Shown here piece after piece: positions 50,490 through 58,052 of a stretch of DNA of 58,052 nucleotides. The position numbers were made by a program, and so were the translations under genes. The stretch comes from Neobacillus bataviensis (lineage in GTDB: Bacteria; Bacillota; Bacilli; Bacillales_B; DSM-18226). The stretch spans positions 1 to 58,052 of the forward strand of contig NZ_JAHXYW010000021.1 in NCBI RefSeq assembly GCF_019969725.1. Reading direction: 5' to 3'. The notes under the pieces are model-generated. The model was not told where the DNA came from and searched no databases. It saw only the letters and a program-made list of their open reading frames with translations. Within the stretch, counting starts at the first letter, position 1. Each line of letters opens with the position of its first letter.

Positions 50490-51905
50490 TTATTTTTCTT
50501 CTTTTGTAATCGCATATTTCGCCAACCTGCGCATGAATAATGACTGAGTAACACCCAGTGCTTTTGCCGCATCGCGGGTTGATTTATGATGATGGAATGC
50601 TTGTGTGATCATTCTTTTTTCGACGCTTTCCAAAACTTCATGTAAAGAATTTCCTACATTTAAAGAGATAGGAACCTCTTGTTCGAAGGTTGAATCGAGC
50701 AAGCGTTTTGGCAAATCCTGAATCGAAATTTCATTTTCTTTTGCCATAATAACAAGCTGCTCAATTATATTTTCCAATTCCCGTATATTTCCAGGCCAGT
50801 AATAATTTTGCAACACTTCAACCACTTTTGTAGAAAACGTTCGTTTATGGTTATGCAAGAAATTAAACTTCTCCAAATCATAGTGAAGGAGACAAAAGAT
50901 GTCTTCCTTCCGCTCGCGAAGGGGGGGGATACGGATCGGTAAAATATGTAGGCGATAATATAAATCAGCCCGGAACTTCCCTTCTTTGACCATATCCTCC
51001 AAATTACAGTTGGTAGCTGCGATGATACGCACATCGGCTTTTACCGTTTGAGAAGCTCCAATCGGCATGTACGTTTTATTTTGTAGAAATTGAAGGAGTT
51101 TGGGTTGTAAATAAAGGGGGATTTCGCCAATCTCGTCTAAGAAAAGGGTGCCTTTCTCCGCAAGTTTGATAAGTCCGTTTTTTCCGTTTGCATTTGCTCC
51201 GGTAAACGCCCCTTTTTGATAGCCGAACAGTTCGGATTCCAGGAGCAATTCCGGAATCGCTGCGCAATTAAGATGGATAAACGGACGGTCCTTCCGTCCA
51301 CTTAGATGATGAATACGTTCAGCTATAAGCGTTTTTCCAACGCCTGTCTCACCTGTAATAAGAACCGTCGTTTCCACACCGGCAACTTTTTCAATAGTTT
51401 CCTTGAGCATTTCATAGACCCGACTTTGTCCGATAAAAGAAGGGACTTCTTTGGTCCTCACAAGTTTCGCTTTGAGTTTTTGTAATTCGTGCAAATAAAA
51501 CCAAAAAGCAGATTCCAATTCTTCATTTCTAATTTGAGAACTGTGACCGACGAAATCTGGAATATCATAACCTAATGTGACTGCATATTTTGGTTCATCA
51601 TTCTCGTCTAATATGAGATGTCCTGTAGTCACTCCTGTACCTTCTCCAACTTGTTGGATGACGCTGACATTTTGTTTCTTATCTAAAACTATTTTTGCAA
51701 CAGACGGCTTGAAGATTCCCTCTTTTTCCAATTGAGAAACGTTTTTTCCGATTAGCTCCTCTTTCTTTTTCCCAACCAATTTACAGCTTATATCGCTAAC
51801 AAAAAGAATCATTCCGTTCTTATCGGTTATATAAATAGGTTTATTCATGTAGTTCATGATTGTGAATAAATATTTTGGTTCGATAGTTAACATATTCTGA
51901 TTCAT
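50490..51905 (-). CDS. Sigma-54-dependent transcriptional activator (PAS / AAA+ / Fis-HTH)
   Basis: 471 aa; the ATG at 51905 (MNQNML) is chosen because AAGGAGAAG lies upstream on the minus strand; the frame is open to 51974. PAS domain ~15-105 (KPIYITDKNGMILFVSD). AAA+ domain ~165-395 with Walker A GETGVGKT, the sigma-54 contact loop GAFTGA, and Walker B GTLFLDEIGEI. Fis-type HTH at the C-terminus (TRDAAKALGVTQSLFMRRLA). RocR/BkdR-like. It likely senses a small molecule through PAS and activates the divergent MFS-amidohydrolase operon. Confidence 0.93.
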   Translation of the reverse strand: MNQNMLTIEPKYLFTIMNYMNKPIYITDKNGMILFVSDISCKLVGKKKEELIGKNVSQLEKEGIFKPSVAKIVLDKKQNVSVIQQVGEGTGVTTGHLILDENDEPKYAVTLGYDIPDFVGHSSQIRNEELESAFWFYLHELQKLKAKLVRTKEVPSFIGQSRVYEMLKETIEKVAGVETTVLITGETGVGKTLIAERIHHLSGRKDRPFIHLNCAAIPELLLESELFGYQKGAFTGANANGKNGLIKLAEKGTLFLDEIGEIPLYLQPKLLQFLQNKTYMPIGASQTVKADVRIIAATNCNLEDMVKEGKFRADLYYRLHILPIRIPPLRERKEDIFCLLHYDLEKFNFLHNHKRTFSTKVVEVLQNYYWPGNIRELENIIEQLVIMAKENEISIQDLPKRLLDSTFEQEVPISLNVGNSLHEVLESVEKRMITQAFHHHKSTRDAAKALGVTQSLFMRRLAKYAITKEEK

Positions 51906-51974
51906 CACTTGCTTCTCCTTTAATGACGGATGGATCCACCGTTTATTTTGAATCGGAAATGATTCAAAGATCAA

Positions 51975-52025
51975 TCATTATTGTAAGTAGAGTTGATTCA
52001 ATTTCGATTCATTTGAATCGATTCA
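51975..52025. promoter_or_regulatory. Candidate upstream activating sites for the sigma-54 activator
   Basis: CGATTCA-TT-TGAATCG perfect dyad at 52005-52020, with further GATTCA half-sites at 51961-51966 and 51995-52000. Placed about 90-105 bp upstream of the -24 box, the usual enhancer distance. Confidence 0.65.
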
Positions 52026-52109
52026 TAAAAATTATACTTTAAATATTTAGAAATTTCACACAAAATTACCCGATTTATGTTCATTTTTCATTGTAAAGAG
52101 ATCTTTTTT

Positions 52110-52125
52110 TTGGCATAAAACTTGC
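52110..52125 (+). promoter_or_regulatory. Sigma-54 (-24/-12) promoter
   Basis: TTGGCATAAAACTTGC has GG at 52112-52113 and GC at 52124-52125, exactly 12 bp apart, matching TGGCAC-N5-TTGC closely. It drives the MFS/amidohydrolase genes, about 190 bp upstream of the first start. Confidence 0.82.
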
Positions 52126-52317
52126 TATAACAATTTGTACAAAAGGTAAAGAAGGTGATGATATCCATCAGAAAACAAAAAAATAAATTACTTGAGTTAG
52201 TAAATTAGTAATGAATTAAATTAAAGAATTGTGGGAAGAGGAGGTTGCCTTTTTACAGAATTTTGGTACGTAGTCGTAATGATTTTTTGCTAGTCATTTT
52301 TAAGGGAGGTATGATTT

Positions 52318-53568
52318 GTGAAGCGTATGGGTGTTCAGGGGTACAACAAGAAGTTCATCTTGGCTATTCTATTTGTGGGTTATATGGTTTCTTATATGGA
52401 CAGGTTAGTTATGAATCTTGCTGTGGTGCCGATTGGTCAAGAATTGCATCTTAGTCCGACTGCCACGGGAACAGTAATCAGCGCCTTCTTCTTGGCCTAC
52501 GCAATCATACAAATTCCGATCGGCTGGCTGACAGATCAGTTGGGTTACCGAAAGGTGATTATTTTTTCTATTTTTCTCTGGTCGTTTTTTACAATTTTTA
52601 CCGGTTTTGCTTGGTCGTTTACCGCTTTGATCGTGATTCGTTTTTTGTTCGGGATTATGGAGGGGGGATATCCTGCTGCCAGTGCAAAAGCTATCACTGA
52701 GTTTTTCCCTCAGAAAGAACGAGGGAAAGCACAGTCCATCTTAATGTCATCGAATACCTTTGGCGGTCTAATTACGGGTCTTCTTGTGCCAACGCTCCTG
52801 ATCTTGTTGGGCTGGAGAAACGTGTTCTTTGCTCTTGGAGCAGCAGGTGTCGTCATTGGAGTGCTTTTTTGGAAATACATTCGGAGTCCGATTCAATCGG
52901 AAGAAGCCAAAGAACTACAATCAGTAAACAAGACCTCCATGCTCTCTTTATTGAAAACTCGTCAGACGTGGGCATTGGTCCTCACGTGGTTTTCAATCAG
53001 CATTGCTTCGTGGGGCACGGTCTCATGGTTGCCGAAATATATGGTAACAGTACGTCATTTAGATTTGGTTTCTGCGGGGATGTTGGGACTCCTCCCCACA
53101 ATGGCCGCAACTCTGGGAACGGCAATGGGTGGTTGGTTGCTGGTCAGATTTTCCGGTAGGGAGAAAATGTACTTTGTAATGAATGGTCTTTTTTACACAG
53201 TATTTTTATTTTTAGCACTCTTCGCACCTAATGTTGGAATGGTCTTTACCTATTTGGCACTGGCATCAATCTTTTATGGTTTTGTGTTTAGTGCAGTATA
53301 CGCACTTCCTCACAAGTTGTTTGACAAGAATGTGATTGGTTCCGCGATTGGAATTATGAATATGGGATCGATGATTGGTGGATTCATTGCACCAATCATG
53401 ATGGGTGTACTCATCTCAGCATTAAAAGGTTCTTATGACGGCGCTTTCTGGTTCTTAATTGCGGCTGGTTTGTCTTCCGCGCTGTTCGGACTAACCCTTC
53501 GAAACAACAATCATGTTTCTCACAGGGACGTGGCCGATCAAATACAGTCGAATGCTAAAGCAAAATAG
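52318..53568 (+). CDS. MFS transporter (anion:cation symporter-like)
   Basis: 416 aa from GTG 52318 (GGGAGG upstream), 12 membrane helices. Motifs: YMDRLVMNLAVVPIGQELHL after helix 1, the GWLTDQLGYRKV loop 2-3 motif (G-x-L-x-D-x-x-G), and RFLFGIMEGGYPAASAKAIT, characteristic of the ACS family that takes up organic anions such as glucarate, phthalate or acylated amino acids. First gene of the sigma-54 operon; with two amidohydrolases downstream, an N-acyl or amide substrate is likely. Confidence 0.9.
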   Translation: MKRMGVQGYNKKFILAILFVGYMVSYMDRLVMNLAVVPIGQELHLSPTATGTVISAFFLAYAIIQIPIGWLTDQLGYRKVIIFSIFLWSFFTIFTGFAWSFTALIVIRFLFGIMEGGYPAASAKAITEFFPQKERGKAQSILMSSNTFGGLITGLLVPTLLILLGWRNVFFALGAAGVVIGVLFWKYIRSPIQSEEAKELQSVNKTSMLSLLKTRQTWALVLTWFSISIASWGTVSWLPKYMVTVRHLDLVSAGMLGLLPTMAATLGTAMGGWLLVRFSGREKMYFVMNGLFYTVFLFLALFAPNVGMVFTYLALASIFYGFVFSAVYALPHKLFDKNVIGSAIGIMNMGSMIGGFIAPIMMGVLISALKGSYDGAFWFLIAAGLSSALFGLTLRNNNHVSHRDVADQIQSNAKAK

Positions 53569-53676
53569 TGGTATTTGGCTATGGAAATACAAATTTAGTA
53601 AGGTGGAACGGAAATGTTGATCACGAATATCAGCAATCCGATGGATTAATGCAGAACAAATAACGGGGTGGTAACG

Positions 53677-54897
53677 ATGCTCAAAAAATTATTTAGTAGA
53701 CTTCAAGAGGTATATCCGGAGTTGGTTAGATTTCGCAGAGATCTTCATATGTATCCCGAACTATCCTTCCATGAGGTAAATACCCCAAAAAAGATCGCTG
53801 ATATATTAACAAACTTGGGGTTGGAAGTAAGAACAGAAGTTGGCGGAAGAGGAGTGGTTGGACTCTTGAGAGGAGGGAAACCGGGCAAAACAGTAGCGTT
53901 ACGGGCCGATTTCGATGCATTGCCTATATCAGACGAGAAAGACGTGGATTACAAGTCCCGTATTCCTGGGGTGATGCATGCCTGCGGCCATGACGTTCAT
54001 ACAGCTGCTTTGGTTGGAGTAGCCAAAGTATTAAGCGAAGTGAAGGATGGGCTCGAAGGAAATGTTGTCTTTATCCATCAGTTTGCAGAAGAGGTGATCC
54101 CAGGAGGGGCAAAGCCCATGATTGAAGAGGGCTGTTTGGATGGAGTCGATGTCATTTATGGAGCCCATGTATCTTCTATTCTCCCGCTTGGTATGGTTGC
54201 TGTTGGAGAGGGATATATAATGGCGGCCGGTGATACATTTGAAATTGAGATTTATGGGAAAGGCGGGCATGGAGCGACTCCTCATTTGACGGTAGATCCA
54301 ATTGTGGTGGGCAGTCAACTGGTACTCAATTTGCAGCAAATCGTCAGCCGCCGCGTTGATCCATCTAAAACATCTGTTGTCTCGGTTGGTTCTTTTCAAA
54401 GCGGACAGGCTTCTAATATCATACCCCACACGGCCAAAATTATTGGAACGGTACGAACCTTCGAGGAAAGCGTACAGGATTTGATAGAAGAGGCCATTGG
54501 GCAAATCGCAACATCCACCTGCGAAGGGGCAGGAGCCACTGTAAAATTTAAGTACGAGAAAGGATATCCCGTTTTGTGGAATCATCCGGAGGAAACAATA
54601 AAAGCGGACAAGTTAGCAAAAAATCTTCTGGGAGAGGAAAAAGTAATACAAATCCCGCCATATACGCTAACGGGGATGGAAGATTTTTCCTTTTATCTGC
54701 AGAAGGTGCCAGGAACGTTTTTCTACGTGGGAGGTGCGAATCCGACGATGAATGCGATATACCCGCATCATCATCCGAAATTTGATGTAGATGAAGAGTC
54801 AATGTTGTACATCGGAAAAATGTTTATTACATTGGTTTTTAATTATCTCTCAAACATTATTATTGATGCTGATTCTATGAATCAAGTAGAAGCTTAG
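53677..54897 (+). CDS. M20 family metallopeptidase/amidohydrolase
   Basis: 406 aa; ATG 53677 has GGGGTGG upstream. Zinc-binding landmarks: ALRADFDALPI, MHACGHDVHTA (Cys/His pair), FAEEVIPGGAKPM and GAHVSSI, and the dimerisation-domain GKGGHGATPH. It belongs to the IAA-amino-acid hydrolase/N-acyl-L-amino-acid amidohydrolase (YxeP/HipO-like) group, which hydrolyses N-acyl amino acids. 108 bp after the MFS gene. An 11-codon frame (MLITNISNPMD) with AAGGTGGA lies between them. Confidence 0.92.
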   Translation: MLKKLFSRLQEVYPELVRFRRDLHMYPELSFHEVNTPKKIADILTNLGLEVRTEVGGRGVVGLLRGGKPGKTVALRADFDALPISDEKDVDYKSRIPGVMHACGHDVHTAALVGVAKVLSEVKDGLEGNVVFIHQFAEEVIPGGAKPMIEEGCLDGVDVIYGAHVSSILPLGMVAVGEGYIMAAGDTFEIEIYGKGGHGATPHLTVDPIVVGSQLVLNLQQIVSRRVDPSKTSVVSVGSFQSGQASNIIPHTAKIIGTVRTFEESVQDLIEEAIGQIATSTCEGAGATVKFKYEKGYPVLWNHPEETIKADKLAKNLLGEEKVIQIPPYTLTGMEDFSFYLQKVPGTFFYVGGANPTMNAIYPHHHPKFDVDEESMLYIGKMFITLVFNYLSNIIIDADSMNQVEA

Positions 54898-54998
54898 TAG
54901 AAATCAATTACGTTTAGTAGGCGAATTGGCTGATAAATTAGAACTCCACAAAAACAAAGTTATTAGATCTTGTTTACAGAAATTTAAGAGGTGATCAT

Positions 54999-56642
54999 AT
55001 GTTTGCTGATGTTGTATTTGTAAATGGACAAGTCATTACCGTCGATTCAGACAATCGGATCGCAGAAGCAGTTGCCGTTAAACGTAACCGAATTGAAGCC
55101 GTCGGGACGAACGAGGAAATCAAACGTTGGATCGGAGAGAGCACCAAAGTGATGGATTTGCAAGGTAGGACTCTGCTGCCCGGATTTATAGATTCTCATT
55201 TGCATCTGCTCGGTTATGGACTTACAAGGCTAGCGATTAATTGCAAAGACGCATCGATTCAATCCAATGCAGATATTATCGGTGAATTGAAACGAAGGGC
55301 AGAATCTACCCCTGAAGGAGGGTGGATCGTAGCAGTAGGTTACAACGAAATGTTCATGTTGGAAGGCCGGTACCTGACCCGCTATCAGCTGGATGAGGTG
55401 TCGACGGAACACCCGATTCTAATTGTGCGTCAATGCGGCCACATCATGATTGCAAACAGTAAAGTGTTGGAATTAGCAGGTGTAAACGACCAATCAATCG
55501 ATCCGGAAGGTGGAGTGTTCGGTCGGGACGAGTCCGAGAGATTAAACGGGCTACTCGTGGAAGCAGCCATGGATCCGGTAAAACGTGTCATGAATCCGAC
55601 GGAAGAGGTCTTGGCCAGAGCGGCGGAAATCGCTTCGCGCGATTTCGTATCGTTAGGGATTACGACAATTCATGATGCGGGTGGGTACGAGCCGGTCAAT
55701 TTTCGCATCCTGCAGCAAGCGGTTCGTTCTGATCGCTTAAAGGTTCGGGTGTATGCAATGGTCGTTCACGAGCCTAACTTTATCCGAATGAGAGAGACGT
55801 GCCTGTCGACTGGGTTCGGCGACGATCGATTTCGGATCGGTCCGGCGAAAATCTTTATAGACGGAGCCAGCACCGCGCCGACGCTTGCGACGCGTCAGCC
55901 GTATGAGACGAATCCGGAAGACAGCGGCATTCTGTACTACACACAAGAGAATATGAACGACGTGCTCATAGCAGCCCATCGAGATGGTTATCAAATTACG
56001 GCTCACGCCCAAGGCGATAGGGCGATCGAGATGTTGTTGAATACGTTCGAAGAAGCGCTTAGACAATATCCACGACACAATCACAGACATCGAATCGAGC
56101 ATGCCGGTTTGGCGATGCCCGATCTCATCGATCGAATGGCTAAATTGGGCATAGTGACCGTTCCTAACCCAAACTTTTTCGCCGAATTCGGAGATATATA
56201 CATTAAGCACTTCGGTGCTCGTAGTGACTATTTTTACCCAATTGGAGCCTGTTTGAAAGCAGGCATTGTCGTAGCAGGCTCCTCGGACAGCCCGGTCTCG
56301 AACTGCAATCCGCTAATCGGCATTCATGGGGCGGTCAACCGACTGACGCCGTCCGGAGCGGTCTTGGGGGAAGAACAGAAAATCTCCGTCATGGAAGCGA
56401 TTAGGCTGTACACCTGGAACGGAGCCTACGCAAGCTTCGAGGAAGACCGAAAAGGAAGCATCGAGGTAGGGAAATTAGCCGATTTGGTTGTTCTAAACGA
56501 CCGAATATTGGATGTAACAATCGACAGGATTGATCAATTACGGGTTGAAATGACGATGATTGATGGGGAAATCGTTTACGAGATGGGAAAATCTCCGGAT
56601 GCAGATGATGCGTTGGAAGAAACCATTAATTTCATTATGTAA
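54999..56642 (+). CDS. YtcJ-like metal-dependent amidohydrolase
   Basis: 547 aa; AAGAGGTGATC upstream of ATG. N-terminal beta-sandwich, then LLPGFIDSHLHLLGYG (HxH metal site), carboxylated-Lys region GPAKIFIDGAS, HAQGDRAIEM and RIEHAGLAMP (His ligands), and the late Asp in AGSSDSP. Family of exo-type amidohydrolases acting on N-substituted amides or formamides. Third gene of the sigma-54 operon; base composition is visibly more GC-rich than the neighbours, suggesting separate ancestry. Confidence 0.92.
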   Translation: MFADVVFVNGQVITVDSDNRIAEAVAVKRNRIEAVGTNEEIKRWIGESTKVMDLQGRTLLPGFIDSHLHLLGYGLTRLAINCKDASIQSNADIIGELKRRAESTPEGGWIVAVGYNEMFMLEGRYLTRYQLDEVSTEHPILIVRQCGHIMIANSKVLELAGVNDQSIDPEGGVFGRDESERLNGLLVEAAMDPVKRVMNPTEEVLARAAEIASRDFVSLGITTIHDAGGYEPVNFRILQQAVRSDRLKVRVYAMVVHEPNFIRMRETCLSTGFGDDRFRIGPAKIFIDGASTAPTLATRQPYETNPEDSGILYYTQENMNDVLIAAHRDGYQITAHAQGDRAIEMLLNTFEEALRQYPRHNHRHRIEHAGLAMPDLIDRMAKLGIVTVPNPNFFAEFGDIYIKHFGARSDYFYPIGACLKAGIVVAGSSDSPVSNCNPLIGIHGAVNRLTPSGAVLGEEQKISVMEAIRLYTWNGAYASFEEDRKGSIEVGKLADLVVLNDRILDVTIDRIDQLRVEMTMIDGEIVYEMGKSPDADDALEETINFIM

Positions 56643-56881
56643 ATATTCAACTTACACTATATCATTCTATTATTAAAATAAAAGTGTAAAGAAAATATAG
56701 GAATTTGATACTAGGAAAAGAAAAAAATGAGCTCTAGACTAGGCTAGTCTAGAGCTACAGATTGTCATAAAAATTTCCTGTTTTAAAAAATATGTTTCAA
56801 AAATTAAGTGCAATTTTTGAAAAGTGGCTGTTATCTTTAGGAAAAAGAGAAAAAGAGATTGCTAATTTAGGAGGGGTAAAA
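56643..56881. other. Intergenic with a long perfect palindrome
   Basis: AGCTCTAGACTA-GGC-TAGTCTAGAGCT (56730-56756), preceded by A7. On the minus strand this is a hairpin plus T7, so it would stop transcription coming from the IS110 element; on the + strand it has no T-run. The following AT-rich stretch leads to the truncated ligase gene. Confidence 0.65.
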
Positions 56882-56985
56882 ATGAAAGCTATTACTGAAG
56901 GCGCTTTATTATGGGAACCATCACAGCGGCAGATCGAAAACTCAGGTGTCAGCCTTTTTATGAAATGCCTCAAGCAAGTTGAGTT
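56882..56985 (+). pseudogene. N-terminal fragment of a probable acetoacetate-CoA ligase, cut by an IS110 element
   Basis: TTAGGAGGGG then ATG: MKAITEGALLWEPSQRQIEN and SGVSLFMKCLK. EGxLLWEPS...xxFMxWL is how acetoacetyl-CoA synthetases start. After about 33 codons the sequence becomes the reverse strand of an IS110 transposase C-terminus, so the gene was truncated by insertion. It was probably the fourth gene of the sigma-54 operon. Confidence 0.65.
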
Positions 56986-57697
56986 GCTTTTTAATATTGC
57001 ATAGATCCATTGTAAAAGCTTGTTCGCACAGGCTATTACAGCTACTTTAAAAGGCTTTCCTTCTTCACGTTTCTTATCATAGAACTCTCTTAACCTCTTG
57101 TTACGCGGGATGATTTCATTGGTTGTCTTCTTTTTACGACAATCACCAATAGCGCATTTTACAGCCAAATATAAGGCACGCCTTAGCCTACTTGACCCTC
57201 TTTTTGTTATTCTGTTTACGGTTCCCTTGAACCTTCCAGACTCAAAGATACTCGGGTCAATTCCGGCAAATGCTACAAGTTTTTTAGGGTGATTAAACTG
57301 ATCAATCTCACCGATTTCAGAAATAATCATTGCTGCGATTTTTTCTCCGATACCAGGGATTGACCATGTTTTTTATACGGCTCTAAATCCTCTTTATAGT
57401 ACAATTCACATAGATGGTAAGCATCGATTTTATCTGTCTTTACTTTCCGTAAACTCGAGCTCTTGGCACGATAAGAGACAAGAGGATTTACAATAATTAA
57501 TAAATAATCTCTGTCCTCAAAATACTGAACAACTGGAGTATGATAATGCCCTGTAGCTTCAAGAACAATTGGAGGTTTAACCCCTGTTAAGTTCTCAATT
57601 TCTCTTAAAAATTATTTTTGTAAGGTTTTTTCTTATCCAAGTAAGCTTGAACCTGACTTTCACCATTTGCTACATCCAGACCAACGACTGGATTCAT
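56980..57697 (-). pseudogene. IS110-family transposase, internally deleted and frameshifted
   Basis: ATG 57697 with GAGGAGGAG upstream opens MNPVVGLDVANGESQVQAYL (first catalytic Asp of the DEDD RuvC-like domain). The frame breaks near 57607, resumes in LEATGHYHTPVVQ...VNPLVSYRAKSSSLRKVKTD-KIDAYHL, then jumps near 57360 to the Tnp_20 domain IPGIGEKIAAMIISEIGEID...AFAGIDPSIFESGRF...KRGSSRLRRAL and KPFKVAVIACANKLLQWIYA. About 150 residues of the middle are missing. Inactive. Confidence 0.88.
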
Positions 57698-57930
57698 TTT
57701 AAAACTCCTCCTCTAATAATTAAACTCACCGGTACCCCTAATTCCTTCTTGCAGTATCATAGCTTCGCTTGTTATACGAGATCAAAGTCCCAACCAGCCT
57801 CAAACATGTTTCTACAAGTAGGGGGCGAACTGTTTACTTTACGGGATCTAATTCCCACGGGTGCTTACGTTCTACCCCGGCTACCGTAATAATAAAACCC
57901 ATTAAAAATTGGTCAACCAGAAATATAAAC
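57698..57930. other. 5' non-coding end of the IS110 element
   Basis: About 200 bp between the IS110 transposase start and the next IS. IS110 elements carry a bridge RNA gene in such non-coding ends, so a decayed bridge-RNA locus may lie here. No structure can be asserted by eye. Confidence 0.4.
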
Positions 57931-57931
57931 T

Positions 57932-57984
57932 GTACCCGATAGAGTAGACACTAAAAAAAGGTCTGCCCTATCGGGTACTTTTAT
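57932..57984 (+). terminator. Hairpin at the left end of the IS3-type element
   Basis: GTACCCGATAG ... CTATCGGGTAC stem (57932-57978) followed by TTTTA. Such end hairpins shield transposase genes from read-in transcription; it probably marks the IS left end. Confidence 0.65.
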
Positions 57985-58024
57985 GTATAATGAATAAAAA
58001 ATGTGGGAATCGGAGAATAATTTT

Positions 58025-58052
58025 ATGTCAAAAAAACTCTTCAACGATAAAG
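58025..58052 (+). CDS. Start of an IS3-family OrfA (runs off the window)
   Basis: ATG 58025 with CGGAG upstream reads MSKKLFNDK. In Bacillus IS3-type elements OrfA commonly starts M(S/A)KKLF(N/S)D(K/Q)E before a helix-turn-helix. Only nine codons are visible, so the call rests on this start and the end hairpin. Confidence 0.55.

Noticed and set aside
54031..54585. 184-codon minus-strand frame opposite the M20 amidohydrolase
   Set aside because: The + strand carries all metal-site motifs; the minus frame has no recognisable pattern or start site.
55737..56210. 157-codon minus-strand frame opposite the YtcJ-like gene
   Set aside because: Shadow frame caused by higher GC; no family signal.
57647..57889. 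80-codon + frame over the IS110 5' end
   Set aside because: Overlaps the start of the minus-strand transposase and non-coding IS DNA; no ribosome site.

Overview
The window looks like chromosome from a low-GC, spore-forming Bacillaceae (Bacillus sensu lato). The evidence is a HutP-regulated histidine-utilisation cluster, a gamma-type small acid-soluble spore protein, a CotH-type spore-coat kinase, YceI, YhhN, DinB and DUF3231 family proteins, Bacillus-style Shine-Dalgarno sites and many TTG/GTG starts. No tRNA, rRNA or CRISPR array was seen.

Layout. 1-3500 is an accessory stretch of small hypothetical genes. 3583-4832 holds YhhN and YceI. 5155-13664 is a hut cluster: hutP, a HutP-type antitermination site, hutH, a small protein, glutamate dehydrogenase, a small protein, hutU, hutD and an amino-acid permease with a candidate cre box. 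hutI and hutG are not here. 13900-49264 is a long accessory region, mostly one small gene per interval: a kinase/HD plus RNA-ligase repair pair, SUKH and other immunity-like proteins, acetyltransferases, kinases and phosphatases, small membrane proteins, a Ser-rich peptide with a CotH kinase, a large Asp-repeat secreted protein with a DUF3289-like C-terminus plus lipoprotein, an Excalibur protein, a secreted nuclease, an oxidoreductase/HxlR module, sspE, a tyrosine recombinase, a cold-shock gene and a serine resolvase. 49510-58052 holds a degraded gene, a small XRE regulator, and a sigma-54 enhancer-binding regulator divergent from an MFS transporter, an M20 amidohydrolase and a YtcJ-like amidohydrolase. 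The next gene (probable acetoacetate-CoA ligase) is cut off by a decayed IS110 element, and an IS3-type orfA begins at the right edge.

The most striking feature is a dispersed ~75-110 bp element that I call TSL (three stem-loops): a left arm like ATTCAACTAACGGGTGC, a variable central hairpin that is usually followed by T's (an intrinsic terminator), and a right arm ATTCAACTAACGG...GTTTAGTTGAAT. I count about 39 full, partial or deleted copies, all in the + orientation, generally just after the stop codon of a gene and separated by about one gene each. The outer boxes fit the degenerate integron attC core boxes (RYYYAAC and GTTRRRY). A cassette-array-like system, or a family of mobile terminators, is therefore my main hypothesis. 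The element is absent from the hut cluster and from the right-hand sigma-54 region. A second family (Q element, ATCGGGCGC...GGCGTC core) often sits directly upstream of TSL copies.

Several genes in the accessory region are broken by single events: an in-frame TGA where Trp is expected, an in-frame TAA, and a one-base loss in a poly-A run. This fits weak selection on these genes.
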